Shown here: in pieces, positions 52,594 through 60,845 of the stretch
Layout: the number at the start of each line of letters is the position of its first letter
How positions within the stretch are numbered: position 1 is the first letter of the stretch
NCBI GenBank assembly: GCA_016709865.1
Contig: JADJLX010000005.1
Span: 682,001-746,000, forward strand
Length of the DNA: 64,000 nucleotides
DNA from: Bacteroidales bacterium
GTDB taxonomy: Bacteria; Bacteroidota; Bacteroidia; Bacteroidales; VadinHA17
Direction of reading: 5' to 3'
Translations under genes and position numbers: made by a program
Notes under the pieces: generated by a model
What the model saw: only the letters and a program-made list of their open reading frames with translations
Databases searched by the model: none
What the model was told of the DNA's origin: nothing

Positions 52594-53832
52594 TTATGCT
52601 GAGACTGCACTGGTTGAGGTAAGTCCTGATTTTGGAAGAAAAGATACTATTACTGCTCCAGCCAATGCAATAAAAATCAATGCAGTGAATCCAATAGTAT
52701 AACTTTTTGATACTTCATTATACAGTGCGCCAACCATCCATGGGCTTGTAGCTTCCGCAATTCCATCGGCAACCAGAACAATTCCCATAACTCTGCCCAA
52801 TGTTTTTACGCCAAAAAGGTCACCTGCCATAAGAGGTATAATCATATAATCACCACCCAGCCCCAGTCCGAATATTATAGCAAAAATGTATATTCTCCCT
52901 GTAAATTCCGGAAGAAGAAGTAATGGTATAGCTGATGCAACAAGCAAATAAATAAGAATCATTACATTTCTCCGGGGAAACAGGTCTGCAAGCCATCCCA
53001 TTAAGACTCTTCCGGCCAGACTGGAGAATCCCACCAGTGAAATTATTGCTGCAGCTTCGGACTGGTTAAATTCCAGATTCCTAAGATAGAGCTTCAGATG
53101 CTGGTTTGTTCCGCCAACCGCAGCTATTGAGCACATGCTCCCAAATGCAAGCAGATAGAAATTCTTATTTTTTAAAACAGTACTCATTTTAACTGAAGAT
53201 TGTTTTTCGACGGGAGCTGCCTGACTTGCAGACGGTTCCTTCAAAAAATAAGCTAATGGCACTGCAATTAGTATAATCAGCACTCCCAGTCCCGCCAGAG
53301 CGTAGTGCCAGCCAAAATTTTTCTCAAGAGCAACTGAAATCAACGGAACAATAACAAATCCCGACCCGATACCAAGATATGCAATCCCCATTGCCTTACC
53401 ACGGTTCTTATCAAATCGCCGGGAGATGAGCACCTGACATGGAAGCGGGCCGCCGAAGACATAACCAAGTGCATTGAAAACATAGAAAAAGTAAAACATC
53501 CAGAGTGAGCTCATGAAACCTAGTCCAATCAATGCTCCCCCAACCATAATTGCACCTGCCATCATCATTTTCCTGGGACCATAGCGATCAATGATCCATC
53601 CGGCGAGAAATCCAAATAAGGGAGCTATGAGAAGCTTGCTCAGGGCGTTGCCTGATGTTACTACTTTGGTTGACCATCCGAATTCCTCCTTCATAAAATC
53701 ATAATAGAAAGGCAATCCGTATAGTGCAAATCCGACTATCGCCAAAAGACTGAAAAAAGTCGCAGCCAGAACATATGGCCGTGAGCTACCATTACTAGTA
53801 TTATTGTCCGGTAAAAATGAACTGGCATTCAT
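52594..53832 (-). CDS. MFS transporter, oxalate/formate or monocarboxylate type (OFA-like)
   Basis: 412 residues, twelve membrane segments. The MFS motif A between TM2 and TM3 reads GWIIDRYGPRKMM; the equivalent loop in the second half is GWLADLFPRRNVM. GLGFMSSLWMFYFFYVFNALG resembles the OFA/MCT group. A 25-residue cytoplasmic loop in the middle (about 195-220, EPSASQAAPVEKQ) is typical. Substrate likely a carboxylate, not certain. It lies 38 bases after the M28 peptidase gene on the same strand. Confidence 0.82.
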   Translation of the reverse strand: MNASSFLPDNNTSNGSSRPYVLAATFFSLLAIVGFALYGLPFYYDFMKEEFGWSTKVVTSGNALSKLLIAPLFGFLAGWIIDRYGPRKMMMAGAIMVGGALIGLGFMSSLWMFYFFYVFNALGYVFGGPLPCQVLISRRFDKNRGKAMGIAYLGIGSGFVIVPLISVALEKNFGWHYALAGLGVLIILIAVPLAYFLKEPSASQAAPVEKQSSVKMSTVLKNKNFYLLAFGSMCSIAAVGGTNQHLKLYLRNLEFNQSEAAAIISLVGFSSLAGRVLMGWLADLFPRRNVMILIYLLVASAIPLLLLPEFTGRIYIFAIIFGLGLGGDYMIIPLMAGDLFGVKTLGRVMGIVLVADGIAEATSPWMVGALYNEVSKSYTIGFTALIFIALAGAVIVSFLPKSGLTSTSAVSA

Positions 53833-53870
53833 GAACTCAAAAATCTTATTATTAATAACTTAACATCTTA

Positions 53871-54878
53871 CTATTCAGGCCTTACAAAGTTTTTGTCTGT
53901 CCAGACAATTTCCTTCTTTCTGTCAGACAGCCACAGAACCAATCCGCTGAAATGATTAACAAGGTCAGCCATATTATCAAAGTCAAATAAGCTCACTTCA
54001 TCGGTAACGTTATGAATATGAGGAGCCATAGTAGTTGTGGCAAATGTTCCGCTCGGGATTCCGGTCGTAACACCTTCTCTGGTTGAAATTCTGGAAAAAG
54101 CTATATTATCCGATGATCCGAAGAGAATATGTGACAGTTTGATTGTATCAACCAGCTGAAAACCTGAATTCCTGTTATACTCCCCGACTGCGTCATCGAG
54201 GTCAGACATAAGACAGCCAGTCATATAGTATTTCTTTTTACCAAGATATTCAGAATGGCCAATCATTTCAAAATTCAGATTAGCATAAATCTTTTTTATG
54301 GGTATCAGGGTATTTGCAACAAAGTTCCGGGAACCTCTCATGCCGTTCTCCTCACCACTGAAAGCAGCAAAAACTATACTTCTGCCGGGCCTGATGCCAG
54401 ATTCTTTAATGGCTTTGGCTATTCCTATAATTGCCGCAGTACCGGCAGCATTATCATCGGCACCGTTATATATGGAATCAGGTTTACTTCCTCTTTTGAT
54501 ACCTACATGATCAAAATGAGCAGTTAGCACAATATATTCACCTTTTAAGGCCGGGTCAGATCCTTCGACCAAACCAATAACATTTCTTTCATTTACCTGA
54601 TTTTGCCGAGATGTAAACGTATAATTATGAATAAAATCAAGGGACGGGGCAACAGGTTTAAGTCCTGACTCACTGAACTTTCCGGCAATCCAGTCAGCTG
54701 CCAGTTTCATCTCAGGTGATCCATTACGTCTGCCCATCATATTATCTGAAGCCAGAAATGAAACCCATTCTTTTAAATTTTCTGAAGTTACAGCCCTGTG
54801 CTGTGAATAAGCAAGATTTATACTTGCTGACATTAAGAACGAAAATATTACTATTAACCTGGGTGACAAATATCTCAT
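53871..54878 (-). CDS. M28-family metallopeptidase (exported)
   Basis: 335 residues from the ATG at 54878, 13 bases past the ROK stop; starting there gives a proper signal peptide (MRYLSPRLIVIFSFLM..AYSQ). The M28 zinc site is visible: VLTAHFDHVG (His, Asp), YNGADDNAAGTAAI (bridging Asp), AAFSGEENGMRGSR (Glu pair), NFEMIGHS, and PHIHNVTDE (last His). It would cleave aminoacyl or glutaminyl groups in the periplasm. Adjacent genes suggest peptide use. Confidence 0.88.
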   Translation of the reverse strand: MRYLSPRLIVIFSFLMSASINLAYSQHRAVTSENLKEWVSFLASDNMMGRRNGSPEMKLAADWIAGKFSESGLKPVAPSLDFIHNYTFTSRQNQVNERNVIGLVEGSDPALKGEYIVLTAHFDHVGIKRGSKPDSIYNGADDNAAGTAAIIGIAKAIKESGIRPGRSIVFAAFSGEENGMRGSRNFVANTLIPIKKIYANLNFEMIGHSEYLGKKKYYMTGCLMSDLDDAVGEYNRNSGFQLVDTIKLSHILFGSSDNIAFSRISTREGVTTGIPSGTFATTTMAPHIHNVTDEVSLFDFDNMADLVNHFSGLVLWLSDRKKEIVWTDKNFVRPE

Positions 54879-54891
54879 AAACAAAGTTTTA

Positions 54892-55854
54892 TTAAACAGT
54901 TTTTCCTGCAAGTCGTGTCAATCCGTAAAATGCGCTTCCCATCAGCGATGCTGCGGATCCAAGATGTGCCCGTTCGATTCTGACAGTCGATCTGAAGTTT
55001 TCAAGTGAATTATCGAAAGCACTCTTTTTGATCATTGAAAAATATGAATCCTTAGCCTCTGACATTCCTCCTCCCACAACAATAATCTCAGGAGCAAATA
55101 TTGATATGAGGTTTGCCAGTCCAATACCAACCAATTCAGCATTTTCATTAACAATTTTTAATGCAGTTTTATCTCCTGAATAACTAAGTTCAAATATTTC
55201 CTTGCATGAAGGGGAATCTGTGGTATTGCCTGCATGTTTTTTCTGCTCCTCTTTATATCTTCTTACCATGGCAGAAGCCGATGCAAAATACTCATATGAA
55301 CCTCTAATGCCCAAATCGCTGAGCCCTTTATCATAGTTAATTATCATCTGCCCCACCTCACCACCAGCATTATTAACGCCTCTGTATAGTTTCCCGTTTA
55401 TAATTATTCCACCTCCGATACCAGTACGAAGGGCAACAAAAATGACATTATTAAATCCCTTCGCAGCTCCAAAACGGTGTTCTGCTATTGTCATCATGTT
55501 GGCGTCATTTCCAACAAAGACGGGGAGTCCGGTTTCATTATTAACTATCTGTGCCAACGGAACATTTCTCCAGTCCTTAATTCCCTTGTCAGGACCAAGG
55601 ATTATACCAGCTTTATGATCAATAAATCCCTTTGCTGCAATACCTATGCAAATCGGGTTAATTCCCAGAGCTGCTACTTTGAGCCTGATATCACGGATAG
55701 CTGTGATTATTTCTTTTTCGAGAATGTCCTTTGATTGTTTTTCCGGCAGATCACTAACTGAGGCTGCAACAATTGAACCGTCAATTTTAACAACAGCAAT
55801 GTTGATTGAGTTTCGTCCGATATCAAGTCCTATAGCAGCTGCGTGATTAAACAT
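54892..55854 (-). CDS. ROK-family protein lacking the zinc motif
   Basis: 320 residues. ATP-binding N-terminus IGLDIGRNSINIAVV, sugar-site segment FVGNDANMMTIAEHRFG (catalytic Asp), and the loop ALRTGIGGGIIINGKLYRG. The usual GH..C.CG..GC.E zinc signature is gone: after NAGGEVGQ the text reads MIINYDKGLSDLGIRGSYE, with Gln in place of the conserved His and no Cys. It may be a kinase of altered specificity or a degenerate regulator without DNA-binding domain. Probably in one transcript with the M28 gene; a -7-like box (TATTTTTG, minus strand) is at 55878-55885. Confidence 0.85.
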   Translation of the reverse strand: MFNHAAAIGLDIGRNSINIAVVKIDGSIVAASVSDLPEKQSKDILEKEIITAIRDIRLKVAALGINPICIGIAAKGFIDHKAGIILGPDKGIKDWRNVPLAQIVNNETGLPVFVGNDANMMTIAEHRFGAAKGFNNVIFVALRTGIGGGIIINGKLYRGVNNAGGEVGQMIINYDKGLSDLGIRGSYEYFASASAMVRRYKEEQKKHAGNTTDSPSCKEIFELSYSGDKTALKIVNENAELVGIGLANLISIFAPEIIVVGGGMSEAKDSYFSMIKKSAFDNSLENFRSTVRIERAHLGSAASLMGSAFYGLTRLAGKTV

Positions 55855-55951
55855 ATCAATTTTTTGATGGATGTATACAAAAATAACTTTAAATATAATT
55901 GTTCCTGCCTTAGAATTACAAAAGTTCTGATCTGATGGTGATATTTTTTGA

Positions 55952-55959
55952 TAACTTTG
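55952..55959 (+). promoter_or_regulatory. Probable -7 box (TAACTTTG) for the SIS gene
   Basis: TAACTTTG matches TAnnTTTG, 26 bases before the start codon at 55985. No TTTG at 19 bases. Confidence 0.5.
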
Positions 55960-55984
55960 GCATAAGTTTATTTATGAGGACATT

Positions 55985-56587
55985 ATGAAAGATAAGATCA
56001 GAGAAATATTTAATAATGAAGCAAATGCTATAAATAATATTCCGGTAACAGATAGTTTTGAAGAAGCTGTAGGAATAATTCATCGCCAGGTACATGGCAA
56101 AAACGGAAAACTTGTAACAAGCGGAATGGGTAAAGCAGGGCAGATTGCACATAACATTGCAACCACATTCAGCTCGACCGGGACTCCTTCAATTTTTCTA
56201 CATCCGAGTGAAGCGCAACACGGAGATCTCGGAATTCTTCAGGAAAACGATGTATTACTCGCAATTTCAAATTCAGGGAAAACCCGGGAAATTATAGAAC
56301 TCATTGAACTTAAAAACCATCTTTATCCGCAAATACCCGTCATAGTTATTACCAGTAACGGGAATAGTCCTCTGGCAGAAAAAGCTGATTGCTATATACT
56401 TACGGGTGCTCCGGCAGAGGTTTGCATACTTGGCCTCACTCCTACCACATCCACAACTGTGATGACAGTTATTGGTGATGTCCTTGTTGTTTTGCTAATG
56501 GAAAAAATCGGATTCGATGCAAAAGACTACGCTAAGAGGCACCATGGGGGTTATCTTGGAATGAAGTCGAGGGAAATTTCCGGATAA
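55985..56587 (+). CDS. SIS-domain sugar-phosphate isomerase (KdsD/KpsF-like, no CBS domains)
   Basis: 200 residues, a single SIS domain. SGMGKAGQIAHNIATTFSSTGTPS (about 42-65) and LHPSEAQHGDLGILQENDV correspond to KdsD/GutQ residues for arabinose 5-phosphate binding, AISNSGKTREI to the phosphate loop, and TPTTSTTVMTVIGDVL to the end of the fold. KdsD of E. coli has two CBS domains after this; they are absent here. SIS-only arabinose-5-phosphate isomerases are known from Bacteroides. The enzyme would make the precursor of Kdo for lipopolysaccharide. Confidence 0.85.
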   Translation: MKDKIREIFNNEANAINNIPVTDSFEEAVGIIHRQVHGKNGKLVTSGMGKAGQIAHNIATTFSSTGTPSIFLHPSEAQHGDLGILQENDVLLAISNSGKTREIIELIELKNHLYPQIPVIVITSNGNSPLAEKADCYILTGAPAEVCILGLTPTTSTTVMTVIGDVLVVLLMEKIGFDAKDYAKRHHGGYLGMKSREISG

Positions 56588-56603
56588 TTAAATACAAAAT
56601 AAA

Positions 56604-56678
56604 ACCACAGAGACACAGAGAGCACAGAGAAACACGGAGGAACTCTGTGATCCTCTGTGGTCTCCGTGTCTCCGTGGT
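56604..56678. repeat. Inverted repeat of CACAGAG-type units
   Basis: Left arm units ACCACAG, AGACACA, GAGAGCA, CAGAGAA; right arm TCTGTGG and CCGTGTCTCCGTGGT. The hairpin has T-rich sequence on both flanks (TTTTATTTTG on the minus side) and probably terminates both convergent genes. Confidence 0.85.
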
Positions 56679-56697
56679 AAAAAAAAGTAATTGGTCC

Positions 56698-57174
56698 TTA
56701 AATATTCCTACCTGTATTCTCAGTTTTAACTGATTCCAATGTAATTTCAAGTGATTCCTGGAATCTGTTGGCATTTTCAATCCACTTCAGAATTTTCTCA
56801 CTTGCAACCGGATACTCGGGAGTACGCATAGATACTGTTCTGTAAGCATATTCTTTGAGTTCAGTAACATTGTCGAGGACTTTCATGAAATAAACCCTGA
56901 AAAAAGAATCGGTAAGGTAGAAGTAACGCTTTCTGTCGGAAGCGAAAGTTTTATAATCAATTATTTTGTTCTGAAGCAGATAATTAAGTGAGTTACTTAC
57001 AGAGCTCTTGCTGGCTTTGAAGTATTTCACAAGTTCATCAAAAGTTTTCTCAGGCGGATCACTAACAGTGAAATAAGCAATTATTCTCCCTTGCATGGGT
57101 GTAAGTCCGAATTTCTCAAATACTTTACCTGTTTCTTCGATTGTTTCACGTGTGATTTTTTCCTGAGTGAGCAT
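56698..57174 (-). CDS. GbsR/MarR-type transcriptional regulator
   Basis: 158 residues. A winged helix-turn-helix covers about residues 20-95: GLTPMQGRIIAYFTV, FDELVKYFKASKSSVSNSLNYLL (recognition helix) and the wing SDRKRYFYLTD. A C-terminal helix probably makes the dimer contact. GbsR-type proteins sense small osmolytes or sugars. It is oriented head-away from the sugar transporter gene with 275 bases between, so it may control that operon. Confidence 0.85.
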   Translation of the reverse strand: MLTQEKITRETIEETGKVFEKFGLTPMQGRIIAYFTVSDPPEKTFDELVKYFKASKSSVSNSLNYLLQNKIIDYKTFASDRKRYFYLTDSFFRVYFMKVLDNVTELKEYAYRTVSMRTPEYPVASEKILKWIENANRFQESLEITLESVKTENTGRNI

Positions 57175-57213
57175 AACTTTGAAAATTTATTATCAAGTGG
57201 CAACTTATAAACA

Positions 57214-57312
57214 GACCGAAGACCGAAGCCAGAAGACCGAAGTCAAATCCAGTATTCCGAAATCCGATATTCTTCCGTCTTCAGTCTTCCGTCTTCCGTC
57301 TTCAGACTTCTT
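57214..57312. repeat. Heptanucleotide inverted repeat between regulator and transporter
   Basis: Left arm ACCGAAG, ACCGAAG, CCAGAAG, ACCGAAG; right arm CTTCCGT, CTTCAGT, CTTCCGT, CTTCCGT, CTTCAGA. Units are strictly 7 bases. The two arms are complementary and lie about 40 bases apart, in the upstream region shared by the two divergent genes. Confidence 0.88.
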
Positions 57313-57401
57313 CCAAATTTAAAACAATTAGTTTACAGTTCTATAACTTTTGAACTAAAAAAACAAATTTATTTTTTCTTGGTTCAATCGGATAAAAAGA
57401 T

Positions 57402-57409
57402 TAGTTTTG
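57402..57409 (+). promoter_or_regulatory. Probable -7 box (TAGTTTTG) of the sugar transporter operon
   Basis: Matches TAnnTTTG; a partial CTTG lies 20 bases upstream (57378-57381). The leader to the start at 57450 is about 35 bases. Confidence 0.5.
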
Positions 57410-57449
57410 AAAGCTTCAGAGTAAAACAGTAATAATTAACTATACTATT

Positions 57450-58790
57450 ATGACAACCAGCAACTCTCCAAAAGCCATCAGCAGGAAAGACTACATTTTT
57501 TCTGTAACGATTATCGGCCTTTTCTTTTTCATTTTCGGTTTTGTAACCTGGCTTAACGGAATATTAATTCCATTCCTCAGGACAGCCTGCGAACTAAATG
57601 ATTTTCAGGCCTATTTTGTAACATTTGCCTTTTATGTTTCATATCTCGTAATGGCTCTTCCCTCTTCAGTTCTGCTTAAGAAAACAGGATTTAAGAACGG
57701 AATGTCAATCGGTTTGTGGATAATGGCAGCCGGCGCAATGATCTTCATACCGGCAGCAATGACAAGAACATTCGGGCTTTTCCTGCTGGGACTTTTTGTT
57801 GAAGGTACAGGACTTGCACTTCTTCAAACTGCATCAAATCCATATATCACAATTATAGGCCCGCCTGAGACTGCTGCCAAACGAATAAGCATAATGGGTA
57901 TTGCTAATAAATTTGCTGGTGCCATTGCTCCTATTATTCTTGCAAGTGTAATATTGAAAGACTCAACGATTCTTGAAGAAAAGCTTGCACAGGCTGCTGA
58001 TGCAGCACAACGTACTTTATTACTGGATGAACTTGCAAGCAGAGTTATAATGCCGTATATTATTATGGCAGTGATCCTTGTGCTGCTTGGTTTACTGCTC
58101 AAGTTCGCTCACCTGCCTGAGGTTGATACTGATGCTGAGGATGCCACAAGCGGAGAAGCAAATGCAAAAAAAACAAGTATATGGCAGTTTCCTCACCTTA
58201 TTCTGGGTGTTGTTGCCCTGTTCTTCTATGTAGGAGTTGAAGTTATTGCAGGCGACAGTATAATAAGGTATGGGCAATCAATAGGAATGGATATGGAGTC
58301 GGCAAAGTATTATACTTCCCTTACACTCTTCAGCATGATCCTTGGTTATCTGTCCGGAATTATGTTCATTCCAAAGTATTTCACCCAGGTAACTGCACTT
58401 AAAGTGTCTACCATTCTTGGAGTTATTTTCTCTCTTGGAGCCATTTTTACACCGTCTACAGCAGTATTCACAATGCCGTTTATTGATATAATGACTTTTA
58501 AATCAATAGAGCTGGTTCTGCCGGTCACTGTACTGTTCGTTGCGCTGCTCGGACTCGCAAACGCTCTTGTATGGCCTGCGATGTGGCCTCTTGCACTTGC
58601 CGGTCTTGGACGTTTTACAAAAACCGCATCTGCACTTCTTATTATGGCAATAGCCGGCGGAGCAATACTTCCACTGGTATATGGGAAATTAGCAGTGAAT
58701 TTCTCAACTCAGAGTGCATACTGGTTATGTGTGCCTGCATACCTTATTATAATGTACTACGCTTTCATTGGACATAAAGCCGGAAAATAA
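57450..58790 (+). CDS. Sugar MFS transporter (FucP/GluP, FHS family)
   Basis: 446 residues with twelve membrane segments. FHS family signs: FFIFGFVTWLNGILIPFLRTACEL near the N-terminus (Asn and Glu/Arg for proton-sugar coupling), GLFVEGTGLALLQTASNPYITIIG in TM4-5, and NALVWPAMWPLALAGLGRFTKTASALLIMAIAGGA. The loop between the halves is Asp/Glu-rich (about 225-240). Proton-driven uptake of glucose, galactose or N-acetyl hexosamine. It is directly followed by a NahK-like kinase, so amino-sugar uptake is likely. Confidence 0.9.
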   Translation: MTTSNSPKAISRKDYIFSVTIIGLFFFIFGFVTWLNGILIPFLRTACELNDFQAYFVTFAFYVSYLVMALPSSVLLKKTGFKNGMSIGLWIMAAGAMIFIPAAMTRTFGLFLLGLFVEGTGLALLQTASNPYITIIGPPETAAKRISIMGIANKFAGAIAPIILASVILKDSTILEEKLAQAADAAQRTLLLDELASRVIMPYIIMAVILVLLGLLLKFAHLPEVDTDAEDATSGEANAKKTSIWQFPHLILGVVALFFYVGVEVIAGDSIIRYGQSIGMDMESAKYYTSLTLFSMILGYLSGIMFIPKYFTQVTALKVSTILGVIFSLGAIFTPSTAVFTMPFIDIMTFKSIELVLPVTVLFVALLGLANALVWPAMWPLALAGLGRFTKTASALLIMAIAGGAILPLVYGKLAVNFSTQSAYWLCVPAYLIIMYYAFIGHKAGK

Positions 58791-58791
58791 A

Positions 58792-59886
58792 ATGGCTTAT
58801 AATCTGAATGAAATATTTGAATGCTTTAAAACTGAGGGTACTTTTCTGAATGGTGAGCCTTATGGCAGCGGCCATATTCATGACACATTCAGAATTGAAA
58901 CCAGGGAGCCGGAGAAGGATAATTATATTATTCAAAGACTTAACAATAAGATATTCAAAAATATACCTGAACTACAACAAAACATTGAAAGGGTAACGGT
59001 TCACTTAAGAGATAAACTGAAAAAGATACCGGGATCTGACATTAAAAGAGAGTGTCTGAGTCTAATACCATCGAAAGATGGCAAAAGCTGGATTGCTGAC
59101 AAAGACGGCAATTTCTGGAGGATGTATATTTTTATATCCAATCACAGGTCTTATAACACTGTTGACAGTCCGGGAAAAGCTTTTGAAGGAGGAAAAGCAA
59201 TTGGCCGTTTTCAGGCAATGCTGGCTGATATGCCGGGCGGACCACTTAATGAAACCATTCCATTCTTTCATAACATTGAAAAGCGCCTTGAGACATTCAA
59301 CTTAAAGATCCGTGAAAATCCAGCAGGCCGTGCTGAGTCAGTTTCTTACGAAATAGATGAGTTTTTAAGGAGAGCAGATGAGATGAAAATCATTCTCCGT
59401 CTGGGAAGTGAAGGTAAAATTCCACTCAGAATAACACATAATGATACAAAATTCAACAATATACTACTTGACGAAAATGACAAGGCGTTATGTGTGATTG
59501 ATCTTGATACAGTAATGCCGGGATATGTTCATTATGATTTCGGAGATGCTATCAGAACTGTCACCAACACTGCATCTGAAGATGAGACTGATCTTTCGAA
59601 AGTAACAATGAATATAGACCTGTTTAAGGCTTATGCTCAGGGCTACCTGTCTGAGTCGGGTAATACACTTAATAATACAGAAAAGGAGTATCTGGCATTT
59701 GCTCCGAAACTAATCACCTACACTATAGCATTGCGCTTTCTCACCGACTATTTAGATGGTGACAATTATTTCAAGATTCATCGCGAGCATCATAACCTTC
59801 AGCGAGCAAGGGCACAACTCAGACTTGTCATGAGTATGGAGGAGCAGTATGATGAGATGAGGAGGATTATCAGTAGGCTAACTTAG
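58792..59886 (+). CDS. NahK-like sugar kinase (aminoglycoside phosphotransferase fold)
   Basis: 364 residues from the ATG at 58792, one base after the transporter stop. The nucleotide loop is near GSGHIHDTFRIE (about 24-35); catalytic ITHNDTKFNNILLDE (about 219-233) has the Asp and Asn; CVIDLDTVMPG holds the metal Asp. The N-acetylhexosamine 1-kinase family phosphorylates GlcNAc or GalNAc at C1. Together with the transporter this gives uptake and activation of N-acetyl hexosamines. A repeat array begins directly at the stop codon. Confidence 0.87.
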   Translation: MAYNLNEIFECFKTEGTFLNGEPYGSGHIHDTFRIETREPEKDNYIIQRLNNKIFKNIPELQQNIERVTVHLRDKLKKIPGSDIKRECLSLIPSKDGKSWIADKDGNFWRMYIFISNHRSYNTVDSPGKAFEGGKAIGRFQAMLADMPGGPLNETIPFFHNIEKRLETFNLKIRENPAGRAESVSYEIDEFLRRADEMKIILRLGSEGKIPLRITHNDTKFNNILLDENDKALCVIDLDTVMPGYVHYDFGDAIRTVTNTASEDETDLSKVTMNIDLFKAYAQGYLSESGNTLNNTEKEYLAFAPKLITYTIALRFLTDYLDGDNYFKIHREHHNLQRARAQLRLVMSMEEQYDEMRRIISRLT

Positions 59887-59977
59887 GTGCCGGGTGCCGG
59901 GTGTTTGTTACCAGGTAATCGGTATTCAGTAATCGGTAACCAGAAACCAGAAACCAGAAACCAGGAACCAGGAACAA
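59887..59977. repeat. Thirteen heptanucleotide units with drifting consensus
   Basis: Strict 7-base steps: GTGCCGG, GTGCCGG, GTGTTTG, TTACCAG, GTAATCG, GTATTCA, GTAATCG, GTAACCA, GAAACCA, GAAACCA, GAAACCA, GGAACCA, GGAACAA. Neighbouring units mostly differ by zero to three bases, so the first and last units look unrelated although the chain is continuous. Confidence 0.9.
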
Positions 59978-59991
59978 AATAACAGGTAAGA

Positions 59992-60606
59992 ATGAACTGG
60001 ACAAAAGACGAAATAAAATTTTTAAAGACCCTGAATAATCCGGATAAGATTCAGGGTTTTCTTGATTCGATAGACTATAATCCGGTATATGAATGCAGAT
60101 CACCCAGATTTGTGATAAAAAAAAGATCGGCACACTGCTTTGAAGGAGCATTGTTTGCTGCCGCAGTAATGCAGTTTAATGGTAATACACCATTAATCGT
60201 CGACATGAAGGCTTATAACGATGATGATCATGTAATTGCAGTGTATAAGGTTAATAATCACTGGGGTGCGGTTGCTAAATCAAATTTTACATCATTAAGA
60301 TTCAGGGAACCGGTATACCGCTCCATACGTGAACTGATAATGTCTTATTTCGATTTCTTTTTCAATACAGCAGGGGATAAGTCACTCCGCTCCTACTCAT
60401 TACCATTAAATCTTACGAAGTATGATCCGGTAAATTGGGCAATTACTGAAGATGATCTTGAATTTATTGGTGATAAACTTGAGAGCATGAAACATTATCC
60501 CGTTGTAAATAACACGATGATTAAACAATTAAGCAAGGCAAGCGATACAGTACTTCAGGCCGAACTTATGGGATCAAATGCAGAGGGACTTTTTAAACCG
60601 GCATAG
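59992..60606 (+). CDS. Protein of unknown function with Cys-His pair (transglutaminase-like candidate)
   Basis: 204 residues, no signal peptide and no membrane segment. RSAHCFEGALFAAAVMQFNG (about residues 46-65) places a Cys at the start of a helix; DDDHVIAVYKVNNHWGAVAKS (about 76-96) gives a His in a beta-hairpin, the order Cys-helix ... His-strand of transglutaminase-like folds. A third residue (Asp/Asn) could be in KSNFTSLRF. No family name recognised. Stands between two heptanucleotide arrays; transcribed in line with the transporter/kinase pair, but a terminator follows at 60772. Confidence 0.55.
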   Translation: MNWTKDEIKFLKTLNNPDKIQGFLDSIDYNPVYECRSPRFVIKKRSAHCFEGALFAAAVMQFNGNTPLIVDMKAYNDDDHVIAVYKVNNHWGAVAKSNFTSLRFREPVYRSIRELIMSYFDFFFNTAGDKSLRSYSLPLNLTKYDPVNWAITEDDLEFIGDKLESMKHYPVVNNTMIKQLSKASDTVLQAELMGSNAEGLFKPA

Positions 60607-60608
60607 GG

Positions 60609-60694
60609 GGCACAGGGCGGGCACAGAGCACAGAGCACAGAGCCAAAAGCGTAGAGCGTAAAGCGTAGAGCATAGAGAAAGGGAGAAAGGGAGA
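60609..60694. repeat. Heptanucleotide array after the unknown gene
   Basis: Units such as GGGCACA, GCACAGA, GCACAGA, GCACAGA, GCCAAAA, GCGTAGA, GCGTAAA, GCGTAGA, GCATAGA. The consensus shifts from GCACAGA to GCGTAGA along the array. Confidence 0.88.
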
Positions 60695-60771
60695 CGATTG
60701 AGCTTAGAACTGAAAGCGGTCGAAAAATAATTTTAGCTATTTTGCTGTTTATCTTAATATTATAAACAAAG

Positions 60772-60797
60772 CCTTCGAAACGGTCGAAGGTTTTTTT
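60772..60797 (+). terminator. Terminator upstream of the carboxylase genes
   Basis: Stem CCTTCGA / TCGAAGG (7 base pairs) with a 5-base loop and seven T. It ends the transcript of the preceding genes. Confidence 0.85.
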
Positions 60798-60825
60798 GCA
60801 ATAACCCCGAAAATGTCTATTTTTG
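60795..60825 (+). promoter_or_regulatory. Bacteroidota-type promoter for the acyl-CoA carboxylase operon
   Basis: TTTG at 60795-60798, 19 bases, TATTTTTG at 60818-60825: full consensus. The -33 box overlaps the T-run of the terminator. The start codon at 60846 follows a leader of about 14 bases. Confidence 0.78.
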
Positions 60826-60845
60826 ACACGGTTAAAATATAGGGT

